DNA from: JASFUX01 sp050050115
GTDB taxonomy: Bacteria; Pseudomonadota; Alphaproteobacteria; Caulobacterales; Maricaulaceae
Assembly (NCBI GenBank): GCA_050050115.1
Contig: JASFUX010000016.1
Coordinates: forward strand, 1 to 26,818
DNA length: 26,818 bases
Direction of reading: 5' to 3'
Of the stretch, positions 8,192-15,145 are shown piece by piece. A model generated the notes under the pieces. The model was not told the origin of the DNA. It made no database searches and worked only from the letters and a program-made list of their open reading frames with translations. How positions within the stretch are numbered: the stretch's first letter is position 1; every line of letters begins with the position of its first letter. Made by a program: the position numbers and the translations under genes.

Positions 8192-8698
8192 CTAGCGACC
8201 GTCGTCGTGGCCGTGCGCGTCATCTGAATGCATATGCTCGGCGTCGGAATCCGTATCCATATGGCCCGCGTCATCGTCAGCGTGCATATGCGCCGTCTCG
8301 TCGGTGAAATGCATCGGTGCGCCACCGTCCGCGCCTTCCGCGCCCGTGACCGTAAAGGCGATCGTCTCGGTCATCACGTGACCGTCGTCGCCGAGCGCGC
8401 GCCACGTGAACGCGTAGCCGCCAGGTTCGAGCGACGGCATCTCCATCGCATGGGTCGCCGCTTCCTCGCGGGAGGGCGTGAAATCAATCGGAATTTCCGC
8501 GCCGCCCTCGGCCGTCAGCGTCACGCCGGCAAGCGCGACCGGCTCATCGAACGTCAACGCCATTTCCGCGGGCGCCGCGGCGACCTGCGCCCCATCCGCG
8601 ATGGTCGAGGCTTCAAGGTGCGCATGCGCGAACGCAGGCGCACTCCAGGCCATCGTCGCGATCGCGGCGGCGCCGACCAAAGCGTGATACATTTTCAT
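8192..8698 (-). CDS. copC: Periplasmic copper-binding protein CopC with His-rich tail
   Basis: A 168-residue secreted CopC-family protein. ATG 8698 is preferred over the longer frame from 8794 because GGAGA lies about 6 nt upstream and the product then starts with a signal peptide. Cleavage after PAFA leaves mature His25 (HAHLEAS). With D105 and H107 in DDGHVMTE this reproduces the Cu(II) site of CopC (N-terminal His, Asp and His). The beta-sandwich core is seen in MALTFDEPVALAGVTL and YAFTWRALGDDGH. Beyond the normal domain end (about residue 120) there is an unusual Asp/His/Met tail with AHMHADD, GHMDTDSD and EHMHSDDAHGHDD, which could add weak copper sites. It follows the ECF sigma factor gene and precedes copD. 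Confidence 0.93.
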   Translation of the reverse strand: MKMYHALVGAAAIATMAWSAPAFAHAHLEASTIADGAQVAAAPAEMALTFDEPVALAGVTLTAEGGAEIPIDFTPSREEAATHAMEMPSLEPGGYAFTWRALGDDGHVMTETIAFTVTGAEGADGGAPMHFTDETAHMHADDDAGHMDTDSDAEHMHSDDAHGHDDGR

Positions 8699-8717
8699 GA
8701 TCGTTCTCCATATCCCA

Positions 8718-8798
8718 TCGGATGTACGCCTTCTCCGGATACGCATCGAAGGAGGCCGTCCCTCCCAGCCCTCATCCGGCGACGACGCAAACATCCGA
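8718..8798 (-). promoter_or_regulatory. copC leader with three nested complementary segments
   Basis: In the 119 bp between the sigma-factor stop and copC, three segments pair in nested order. TCGGATGT (8718-8725) pairs with ACATCCGA (8791-8798), CCGGAT (8735-8740) with ATCCGG (8774-8779), and GGAGG (8751-8755) with CCTCC (8761-8765) around a 5-nt loop. All three are perfect as drawn. The structure ends 20 nt before the copC start codon. It could be a folded mRNA leader or an attenuator, or the region may carry a copC promoter. No known riboswitch was recognised. Confidence 0.4.
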
Positions 8799-8817
8799 GA
8801 TACGTCTCAACCCGCTC

Positions 8818-9408
8818 TCAAGTTTCACGATCAAGCATCTCGGTCAGCAGTCGCCGGGCCCGGGCGACGCGCGTCTCCACAGCCTTGACCGAAACGCCGA
8901 GCGCATCGGCGACTTCGGCTTGGGACAAGCCCTCCACGGCGTAAAGCAGGAACGCCTCGCGCGGACGTTCGGGCAGCTCGCCGATCGCGCGCTCGACGCG
9001 CCGCAGCTCCTCGCGATCGATCACGTGGTCTTCGACACGCTGGGAGTCATCGGAAACCTGCACCGAGCTGGGGGTATCCATGGGCGCGGCGCGGTAAAAG
9101 AATGACCGGACCGCGCGCCTGCGATGCCGGTCGCGACAGGCGTTGACCGTGATCCGAAACAGCCATGTCGTCAAAGGACGCTCGGGGTCGTAGCGCGCGA
9201 TGTTGCGCCACGCCGAAACGAAAACTTCTTGGACGACGTCGAACGCTTCGTCGGCGTCTCCGAGATGGCGGCGCGCGACGCGATAAACGGCCTCTTTGTG
9301 CCGACGCATCAGCGCGGTGAACGCGCGTTCATCGCCCTGTGCAGCGCGCTTCGCCAGCGCGGCGTCGCTGTCGACGTTCGCACTCACGTCATCGCGAGTC
9401 GCCGACAA
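8818..9408 (-). CDS. ECF RNA polymerase sigma factor, CnrH-like
   Basis: A 196-residue extracytoplasmic-function sigma factor. Region 2 (about residues 22-95) contains AFTALMRRHKEAVYRVA and the core-binding DAFDVVQEVFVSAWRN type motif, seen here as EAFDVVQEVFVSAWRN. A linker follows, then region 4 (about 138-190) with AIGELPERPREAFLLY and the helix-turn-helix GLSQAEVADALGVSVKAVETR. Its start overlaps the sensor gene by 20 bp, so the anti-sigma protein, sensor and sigma factor are co-translated. This order is that of CnrYXH, where metal sensed in the periplasm frees the sigma factor. It is expected to drive its own operon and probably copCD; the promoter it recognises was not identified with confidence. 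Confidence 0.9.
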   Translation of the reverse strand: MSATRDDVSANVDSDAALAKRAAQGDERAFTALMRRHKEAVYRVARRHLGDADEAFDVVQEVFVSAWRNIARYDPERPLTTWLFRITVNACRDRHRRRAVRSFFYRAAPMDTPSSVQVSDDSQRVEDHVIDREELRRVERAIGELPERPREAFLLYAVEGLSQAEVADALGVSVKAVETRVARARRLLTEMLDRET

Positions 9409-9868
9409 GCGCGCGCGCGATCCTTTCGTCGAAGACTTCCGCTTGCTCGTCGGTGAGGATCGCCCGCATGTCGTAGACGTGTTGAACAGTGGCGCTTTGC
9501 AGCTCGCCCATCACTTCGTGAAAACGCTCGACGGCCTGACCGACCGCCGGATCGAAGCTCGGGTGGGATTCGATCGTAGCGGCGAGATCTCGGTTCACCG
9601 CGTCGAGACGGGCCTCGATCTCGCGACGCTCCAGAGCAAAGCTCTCTTCGATTTCGCGCAGCGCGCGCTCCTGCTCGGGGCTAAGCAGGAGCGTTTCGTG
9701 CACCAAGTCATGCAATCCCGGCGTCTCAGGTTCGTGTCCGCCGACGATCACGCTCGCGCCCAACGCCGCGCCGACGGCGCCGGCCAAGAACGCGACGAGC
9801 GCAGTCATCAGGAAGTTGCGCTGGGCGCGGGCGCGCCCCGATCGATGGGAGACCTCCGCAGCCGTCAT
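9389..9868 (-). CDS. Periplasmic heavy-metal sensor, CnrX-like
   Basis: A 159-residue membrane-anchored sensor: a short cytoplasmic start, one membrane helix (about 19-43, FLMTALVAFLAGAVGAALGA) and a mainly helical periplasmic domain of the CnrX/CpxP/Spy type. The metal ligands known in CnrX (two His four apart, a Glu, then His and Met four apart) have counterparts with matching spacing: H53 and H57, E74, and H130 with M134 in QHVYDM. In CnrX these bind Ni/Co, with Met as the axial ligand. The setting here beside copCD suggests copper, but the metal is an inference. It overlaps the anti-sigma gene by 4 bp and the sigma gene by 20 bp. Confidence 0.85.
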   Translation of the reverse strand: MTAAEVSHRSGRARAQRNFLMTALVAFLAGAVGAALGASVIVGGHEPETPGLHDLVHETLLLSPEQERALREIEESFALERREIEARLDAVNRDLAATIESHPSFDPAVGQAVERFHEVMGELQSATVQHVYDMRAILTDEQAEVFDERIARALVGDSR

Positions 9869-10176
9869 GATCGCGAAAGGATGTTGGACGGGCCGAACGG
9901 CGCGTCAGCCGAAAACACGGCGAGTTCGTTGAACTCCGCGCTGATCAAGCTCGCTGCGAACACGCCCGTGAGAACACCAGCCATCAGCACGATCGCCCCG
10001 AGCGACGCGCGCGTCGCGGCGAGTGACGTTCCAGGCGAGAGCGCGCGGCCGAAAAACGTCCATCCCGCCTCATCGTCGAGACGTCGCCAAACGAGCGGTT
10101 CAACCATGCTTAGATCGCGGTCGGCCGGCGCGGCGCGCAGCACAGCGCCGAAATCTTCGATTTTCCTGGTCATCAT
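9865..10176 (-). CDS. Single-pass membrane anti-sigma protein, CnrY-like
   Basis: A 103-residue protein with a charged cytoplasmic part of about 50 residues (including SMVEPLVWRRLDDEAGW), one membrane helix (about 56-80) and a short periplasmic tail. Size, topology and position as first gene before a CnrX-like sensor and an ECF sigma factor match CnrY, which holds the sigma factor at the membrane. Sequence similarity to CnrY is weak by eye, as is usual for this protein, so the call depends on context. Two adjacent ATG codons (10176 and 10173) are possible starts. The stop overlaps the start of the sensor as ATGA. Confidence 0.7.
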   Translation of the reverse strand: MMTRKIEDFGAVLRAAPADRDLSMVEPLVWRRLDDEAGWTFFGRALSPGTSLAATRASLGAIVLMAGVLTGVFAASLISAEFNELAVFSADAPFGPSNILSRS

Positions 10177-10391
10177 GCAACTCGCAGCGTCGACACGAAT
10201 TCACCTTCTAGCACTACGCGCCGTCACGCCAGGCCCCTCGTCCAAAACCTAGCACGGACCCGCAACGGCTCGATTCCAGTCAAGTTCGGAAGGCCCAGCG
10301 GTCAGCGGATGCGAGGGGTGATCCAGCGGAGTGCGTACTGAGAACAGCAGGCTGACTTCGCCTGACTAGGAGGGTGATTGGAGAGGCGGAG

Positions 10392-10694
10392 TTGCTCTGG
10401 ATTTGGACACACGGCGGCGAGAGCTTCGGATACCGGGACGGGGACGATCTTTGGTCGTTTGACGGACGGCACGTCGGACGTTTCCACGGCGCAGAAGCGT
10501 ATGCGCCGGACGGACGATATCTCGGCGAGTTTGCAGCGACCAACCGCTTGCTGACCGTTCGCACCAAGCGCGGCGCCGCTAGGGAGTGTTTTATCCCTTT
10601 CGACGACCGCGAACCGCTGCCGCCGCGCGAGCGCTATGCCCGATACGAATTGCCCGCCGATTGCGACGATTTTCCAACGCCGGACAAACTCTAG
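10392..10694 (+). CDS. 4-fold beta flower-type small protein, copy 1
   Basis: A protein of about 100 residues with short internal repeats: ESFGYRDGDDLWSFDG, then RHVGRFHGAEAYAPDG, then RYLGEF. This Gly/aromatic pattern is that of the 4-fold beta flower domain, whose function is not known. It is clearly a paralogue of the gene at 10705-11004 (shared FRDGDDLW/YRDGDDLW, GRHVG, PDGRYLGE, and C-terminal DDFPTPDKL against EDFPTDEL). TTG 10392 is preferred because it aligns with the ATG of the paralogue, gives nearly equal length (100 against 99) and has GGAG eight bases upstream. GTG 10374 is open but abuts its own AGGAGG with no spacing. It sits between two copper operons without an obvious copper role. 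Confidence 0.7.
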   Translation: MLWIWTHGGESFGYRDGDDLWSFDGRHVGRFHGAEAYAPDGRYLGEFAATNRLLTVRTKRGAARECFIPFDDREPLPPRERYARYELPADCDDFPTPDKL

Positions 10695-10712
10695 ATTCCG
10701 CACGCTAGAGTT
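10687..10712. repeat. Inverted repeat spanning both stop codons of the paralogue pair
   Basis: AACTCTAG (10687-10694) and CTAGAGTT (10705-10712) form a perfect 8-bp stem around a 10-nt loop. Each arm contains the TAG stop of one of the two convergent genes. It may act as a bidirectional terminator, or simply reflect that the two homologous gene ends face each other. No T-tract follows on either side. Confidence 0.55.
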
Positions 10713-11004
10713 CGTCGGTCGGAAAATCCTCAAAGCCGTTACGCAACACGCGCGCAGGCCCCGCGCCCGCGCCTTCGCCCAAGTCGCGATCAGGTTTAGG
10801 TGCAAAGCCCGGCTTGGTTCTTTGCTTCTTGGCGATATCCGTAACAAGACGGTTCAGCGCCATGAGTTCGCCGAGATAACGGCCGTCCGGACCGTAGACT
10901 TCACGATCGTAGAAAACGCCGACGTGCCGTCCCCTCTCCGTCCAAAGATCGTCCCCGTCTCGAAACCCGAACGGCTTGCCTGTCCAAGTTCTCAGCCAAA
11001 GCAT
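10705..11004 (-). CDS. 4-fold beta flower-type small protein, copy 2
   Basis: A 99-residue protein homologous to copy 1 along its whole length and facing it tail to tail with 10 bp between the stop codons. It shows KPFGFRDGDDLWTERG, then RHVGVFYDREVYGPDG, then RYLGELMALNRLV, and ends DFPTDEL. ATG 11004 is chosen because the homology with copy 1 begins about there. The frame is open up to an ATG at 11175, but those 57 residues have no counterpart in copy 1 and would put the start only 10 bp after csoR. If that longer start were real, the gene would be in a csoR operon. Function is unknown for this domain. Confidence 0.7.
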   Translation of the reverse strand: MLWLRTWTGKPFGFRDGDDLWTERGRHVGVFYDREVYGPDGRYLGELMALNRLVTDIAKKQRTKPGFAPKPDRDLGEGAGAGPARVLRNGFEDFPTDEL

Positions 11005-11185
11005 TTCCGCCGCCCAAATCCGTTCGGCGCATTGCATGGAGCAGATGCGCGCATTGGATACGCATTCAGCGCGGTCTTCCCTCACGACGGCGCGGGGCGT
11101 CTCAACAACCCTCCTGTTCCACTGGATGAGTCCGCGTCGTCCGAGGTCGGGCATCGAGCTCGAAAAGAGCTTCAACGCTTCCGCC

Positions 11186-11464
11186 TCAGCTCTTGGCGGC
11201 TCGATCGATGACGGAGATCAACTCCTCGATCTTCCGTGTCTGGTCTTCTTTGTCCTTAGACGCGGCGGCGTCCGCCACGCAGTGCGCGACATGATCCTTG
11301 AGCACGAGCTGTTCGACGCGCGCGAGCGCAGCGCGAACGGCCTGGGTCTGGGTGATGACGTCGATGCAGTAGCGATCGTCGTCGATCATGCGCGCGAGTC
11401 CGCGCACTTGCCCTTCGATCCGGGCGAGCCGCGCGCGCGCGTTTTTACGAGTTTCCGGCGTCAT
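11186..11464 (-). CDS. csoR: Copper-sensing repressor CsoR
   Basis: A 92-residue all-helical DNA-binding repressor of the CsoR/RcnR/FrmR family. The N-terminal RLARIEGQVRGLARMI is the family DNA-binding face. C33 (in DDRYCIDVI), H58 and C62 (in KDHVAHCV, His-x3-Cys) match the Cu(I) ligand set of CsoR, which argues against the RcnR (Ni/Co) or FrmR (formaldehyde) branches. It diverges from the DUF5676 protein and Cu ATPase across two palindromic operators, so it most likely represses both and lets go when Cu(I) binds. The start has no Shine-Dalgarno sequence, and a TATAGT box ends six bases before the ATG (minus strand), suggesting a leaderless transcript. Confidence 0.92.
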   Translation of the reverse strand: MTPETRKNARARLARIEGQVRGLARMIDDDRYCIDVITQTQAVRAALARVEQLVLKDHVAHCVADAAASKDKEDQTRKIEELISVIDRAAKS

Positions 11465-11472
11465 GGCTTGAC

Positions 11473-11491
11473 TATACCCCCATAAGGTATA
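11473..11491. promoter_or_regulatory. CsoR-type operator 1
   Basis: A 19-bp imperfect palindrome: TATACC at 11473-11478 and GGTATA at 11486-11491 frame a CCCATAA-like centre. It overlaps the likely minus-strand -10 box of csoR. The arms resemble CsoR operators of the TACCC...GGGTA type. Regulation by the adjacent csoR is inferred. Confidence 0.7.
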
Positions 11492-11495
11492 TTTG

Positions 11496-11514
11496 TATAC
11501 CCGACGGGGGTATA
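11496..11514. promoter_or_regulatory. CsoR-type operator 2
   Basis: The 19-bp TATACCCGACGGGGGTATA has perfect TATACCC/GGGTATA arms and is close to the classical CsoR operator with its G-tract centre. Its centre lies 23 bp from that of operator 1, about two helical turns, so two repressor assemblies could bind the same face. It ends 15 bp before the first gene of the ATPase operon. Confidence 0.8.
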
Positions 11515-11529
11515 TAAACCTGGGAGGAC

Positions 11530-11796
11530 ATGATGTCCGATTCGATCAATCGCATCCCCCTTTGGCCCACGGGATGGGCCTTGTCTGCGGCGCTTGCCGC
11601 GACCTTCATCGTTTGCGCGGGGTTCGAGCTCGTTGCGCCGAACCTGCTGTTGGCGCACGACTGGGTGGAGCTTTTCACCATCCGGCCGGTGACGTCCGTG
11701 CTGGGCTGGATTGAAGGCCTGGTCGGCAGCGTCGCGTTCGCCTGGCTGTTCGCCGCAGTCGCCGCGTTCGTGTTCAATCGGCTGACGCGCAGCTAA
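11530..11796 (+). CDS. DUF5676-type small membrane protein
   Basis: An 88-residue protein with two membrane helices (about 15-33 and 58-84). The sequence between them, LLLAHDWVELF, and GWIEGLVGSVAFAWLFAAV in the second helix, fit the DUF5676 family of small membrane proteins often found beside copper efflux genes. No function is established. Either ATG 11530 or ATG 11533 may start it; the ribosome binding site GGGAGG (11522-11527) is better spaced for 11533. It starts right after CsoR operator 2 and is followed 22 bp later by the copper ATPase, so it is probably co-transcribed and copper-induced. Confidence 0.8.
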   Translation: MMSDSINRIPLWPTGWALSAALAATFIVCAGFELVAPNLLLAHDWVELFTIRPVTSVLGWIEGLVGSVAFAWLFAAVAAFVFNRLTRS

Positions 11797-11818
11797 GCCG
11801 GTCTCTCGGGAGCGCATC

Positions 11819-14080
11819 ATGAGCGGGCACAAACGTCACCATACGCACGCCGCCGCCGACGCCGACAAAGGCGCCGCGGAAGGCGAACATCATCAGTGCG
11901 CGCACGCACGTGGCGCTCCCGGGTCGACTCCGAAAGACGCGTCCTATGACGACGTCCCGCCCGACTTCACCGGCGTCGTCTACACCTGCCCGATGCATCC
12001 GCAGGTGCGGCGGACGGCGCCCGGCTCCTGCCCGCTTTGCGGCATGGCGCTCGAACCCGAAGCGCCGAGCACCGACGCCGGTCCGAATCCCGAATTGATC
12101 GACATGACGCGCCGGTTCTGGATTGGCCTGGCGTTGGCTGCGCCGGTCGTCGTTCTCGAAATGGGCGGGCATTTCTTGGGGCTCAATCGGATCATCCCGA
12201 TGGGCGTGTCGAACTGGATCCAGCTCGTCTTCGCCGTTCCAGTCGTCGCCTGGGCGGGCGCGCCGTTCTTCGCGCGCGGCTGGGCGTCTGTCGTCAATCG
12301 CTCGCCCAACATGTTCACGCTCATCGCGCTCGGGACCGGCGCGGCGCTCGTCTACAGCCTCGTCGGAACGATCGCGCCTGGCGTCTTCCCCGAAACGTTC
12401 CGCGAGCACGGCGCGGTATCAGTCTACTTCGAAGCGGCCGCCGTCATCACCATGCTGGTGCTCCTGGGCCAAGTGCTCGAGCTGCGCGCTCGCGAGGGCA
12501 CAAGCCAGGCGCTCCGAAAGCTGCTCGACCTTGCGCCCAAGACCGCGCGGCGGCTCAAGGACGACGGCTCGGACGAAGAGGTCTCGCTTGGAGATGTCGC
12601 CACGGGCGATCGGCTGCGCGTGCGCCCCGGTGAAAGCGTGCCCGTGGACGGTCGCATCCTCGAAGGCGCGAGCACGCTCGACGAGTCCATGGTCACCGGC
12701 GAGTCCATGCCCGTGCGCAAGGACGAAGGCGAACCCGTGATCGGCGGCACGATCAACCAGGCCGGCGGCTTCGTGATGGAAGCCGAACAGGTCGGCGCGG
12801 ACACCATGCTCGCCCGCATCGTCGCCATGGTCGCTCAGGCCCAGCGCAGCCGCGCGCCGGTGCAGCGGCTGGTCGACCAGGTGGCCGCGGTGTTCGTGCC
12901 CGCGGTGATCGTCGCGGCGATCCTTGCGTTCGGCGCCTGGATGACATTCGGGCCGGAACCGCAGTTCAGCTACGCTCTCCTCGCGTCCGTGGCCGTCCTG
13001 ATCATCGCCTGTCCGTGTGCGTTGGGTCTCGCCACCCCGATGTCGATCATGGTCGGGGTCGGCCGCGGCGCGCAGGCCGGCGTGCTGGTGCGCAACGCCG
13101 AAGCACTTGAGCGGTTGGAGAAAGTGACCGCTCTCGTGGTCGACAAGACCGGCACGCTCACCGAAGGCCGACCCCGCGTCACCAAGGTCGTTGCGCTCGC
13201 GGACATCTCCGAGAACGATCTGCTGCGCCTCGCCGGCAGCCTCGAGCGCGCCAGCGAGCATCCGCTCGCCCTCGCGATCGTTGCCGCGGCCGAAGAGCGC
13301 AAGCTCCCCCTCGCCTCGCCCTCGGACTTCGACAGCCCTACCGGCAAGGGCGTCACCGGCGTGATTGACGGCAAGCACATCGCCGTCGGCGCACGCGCGC
13401 TCCTCGCCGAACTCGGCGTCGACGCTGGGCCGTTCGACGAGGCGACGGACAACGACGACATCCGCTCCGCGACGACCGTGGCTGTCATCCTCGACAACCA
13501 CGTCGCCGGCGTGATCGCCATCGAGGACCCGATCAAAGCCGACGCCGCAGAGGCGGTCCGCACGCTGCGTGAACGCGGACTGCGCGTCGTCATGATGACC
13601 GGCGACCGGCGCGGCGCCGCCGAGGCGGTCGCGCAGCGGCTCGCTATCGACGAGGTCGAGGCCGAAGTTCTGCCGGAGGACAAGGCGAACGTCGTCGCTC
13701 GGCTGCGCAATGAAGGCGCGGTGGTCGCCATGGCGGGCGACGGAATCAACGACGCGCCCGCGCTTGCGGCGGCCGACGTCGGCGTCGCGATGGGCACGGG
13801 GACCGACGTCGCCATGGAGAGCGCCGGTGTGACCCTCGTTAAAGGCGATCTCGCGGCGCTGGTCCGCGCCCGCCGCCTATCCGAAGCGACGATGGCCAAT
13901 ATCCGCCAGAACCTATTCTTCGCTTTCGTCTACAACAGCCTCGGCGTGCCGGTGGCGGCGGGCGTGCTCTATCCGGTGTTCGGCCTGCTTCTCAGTCCAA
14001 TCATCGCCGCCGCGGCGATGGCCATGTCTTCGGTATCGGTCATCGCCAACGCCTCGCGGCTGTCCCGAGCGAAGCTGTAG
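11819..14080 (+). CDS. Copper-exporting P1B-type ATPase
   Basis: A 753-residue inner-membrane pump that uses ATP to export Cu(I). The N-terminus has a His-rich stretch and then a heavy-metal-binding domain with YTCPMHPQ and CPLCGM (about residues 55-76) in place of the usual HMA domain. The membrane metal site is C398-P-C400 in IACPCALGLATP, which marks a Cu(I)-type pump. The actuator loop has MVTGES, the phosphorylation site is D442 in DKTGTLTEG, the nucleotide site SEHPLA follows, and the hinge is GDGINDAP (D641). MSSVSVIANASRL closes the last helix. It is intact and in an operon with the DUF5676 protein under CsoR-type operators. In many genomes this ATPase is itself called CopA; no symbol is given here to avoid confusion with the oxidase. 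Confidence 0.95.
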   Translation: MSGHKRHHTHAAADADKGAAEGEHHQCAHARGAPGSTPKDASYDDVPPDFTGVVYTCPMHPQVRRTAPGSCPLCGMALEPEAPSTDAGPNPELIDMTRRFWIGLALAAPVVVLEMGGHFLGLNRIIPMGVSNWIQLVFAVPVVAWAGAPFFARGWASVVNRSPNMFTLIALGTGAALVYSLVGTIAPGVFPETFREHGAVSVYFEAAAVITMLVLLGQVLELRAREGTSQALRKLLDLAPKTARRLKDDGSDEEVSLGDVATGDRLRVRPGESVPVDGRILEGASTLDESMVTGESMPVRKDEGEPVIGGTINQAGGFVMEAEQVGADTMLARIVAMVAQAQRSRAPVQRLVDQVAAVFVPAVIVAAILAFGAWMTFGPEPQFSYALLASVAVLIIACPCALGLATPMSIMVGVGRGAQAGVLVRNAEALERLEKVTALVVDKTGTLTEGRPRVTKVVALADISENDLLRLAGSLERASEHPLALAIVAAAEERKLPLASPSDFDSPTGKGVTGVIDGKHIAVGARALLAELGVDAGPFDEATDNDDIRSATTVAVILDNHVAGVIAIEDPIKADAAEAVRTLRERGLRVVMMTGDRRGAAEAVAQRLAIDEVEAEVLPEDKANVVARLRNEGAVVAMAGDGINDAPALAAADVGVAMGTGTDVAMESAGVTLVKGDLAALVRARRLSEATMANIRQNLFFAFVYNSLGVPVAAGVLYPVFGLLLSPIIAAAAMAMSSVSVIANASRLSRAKL

Positions 14081-14115
14081 CCGCAGCTCGCACTAGTAAC
14101 TCGAAGTACGTGATA

Positions 14116-14137
14116 TAGAATCAGAATTCTGATTCTA
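14116..14137. repeat. Perfect 22-bp palindrome at the integrase edge
   Basis: The half-site TAGAATCAGAA is followed at once by its exact reverse complement, so all 22 bp are symmetric and AT-rich. It lies 35 bp after the ATPase stop and just ahead of the decayed integrase. It could be an operator, a hairpin ending the copper operon (T-rich sequence follows, but not directly), or a recombination or insertion scar. Confidence 0.6.
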
Positions 14138-14160
14138 ACACTAATTGTCTTTATTTCTCG

Positions 14161-15096
14161 TGGCGCGACGATGCTCAGTCGACTGCCGAACCGAAAACGA
14201 AACCGCGGCGGAGACAAGCTGAGTCCGTCGAGAGTGTCGTCGAAGAATTTATCACGCACTACGCACGATCACGACAAAGATCTTGGGAGGACACCGCGTC
14301 TCGGCTGCGAGGCGATCTCGTCCGCTTGTACGGAGACAAGCCGCTTAGGGATCTCACTAAGATCGATGTTGTCCGGATGATCGACGAGGCAACGGCGCGC
14401 GGGCTCGGAATGGGCGCCAATCGAATTCTCGCGAACACCAAGACTCTCCTTCGCCGGTGCGTCGATCGCGGCCTGCTTGGACGCTCACCTGCGGAAGGCG
14501 TACGTCCGCCGGCGCTCGAGCGCCCGGAAGATCGAGTTCTTTCAGACGACGAACTCGTTCAGGTGTGGCGCGCAGCCGAGATGTACAGCTACCCATACGG
14601 GGCGATCGTCCAACTTCTTATCCTGACTGGTCAGTACCGAGACGAAGTCGTTCGGATGCGTTGGACCGATCTCGACCGGGGCAGATCGACCTGGATGATT
14701 CCGCCTGAGCGAAACAAAAGCGGCCGGCCGCATCCCGTCGCGCTAACAGCACCAGCATGGAAGCTGATCGAAAAACTCGAGCCCATGGGGCCCTCCTCTT
14801 CCCTGCTCAAACAAATCTTCAAGGCGAGGAACCGTTCTCCGCTTGGAGCCGCGCAAAGCGCAAACTCGATGAAATGGCCGGCGTCGAAGATTAGCGGCTG
14901 CACGATCTGCGTCGAACTGCAGCCCCAGGGCATGGCGCGGCTGGGTGCAAATCCTCACGTCGTCGAGCGCGTACTCAATCACGCGACATCTTCGACGGCG
15001 CCACTGGCGCGCGTCTATCAGCGATATGAGTACGAGGCGGAAAAGAAAGCGGCGCTTGAAGCTTGGGCGGCGCATGTTGGCGGCCTGACAACGTGA
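14161..15096 (+). pseudogene. Decayed tyrosine recombinase (prophage/island integrase)
   Basis: The readable part begins inside the integrase; the N-terminal arm-binding domain and start are missing. The core-binding domain is continuous from about 14230 (WEDTASRLRGDLVRLYGDK) to the catalytic Arg in LLILTGQYRDEVVRMRW. Near 14785-14795 the frame shifts. The other frame carries the expected FSAWSRAKRKLDEM, an amber codon at 14892-14894 where a Trp would fit, and the catalytic box HDLRRT (14901-14918). Near 14920-14930 it shifts back to MARLGANPHVVERVLNHAT, and the final region AYQRYEY-like ends as RVYQRYEYEAE. Two frameshifts plus a stop mean it is inactive; 5' loss may be linked to the palindrome upstream. 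It marks a former genomic island or phage. Confidence 0.88.
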
Positions 15097-15145
15097 CTTC
15101 TGAGCCTAGGATAGACGTGCTCCAACTACGCCGGACCAGCAACAT

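Noticed and set aside
12419..13501. 360-residue open frame opposite the copper ATPase
   Set aside because: Shadow of a complete ATPase with all catalytic motifs; His/Asp-rich composition comes from the reverse of GC-rich codons.
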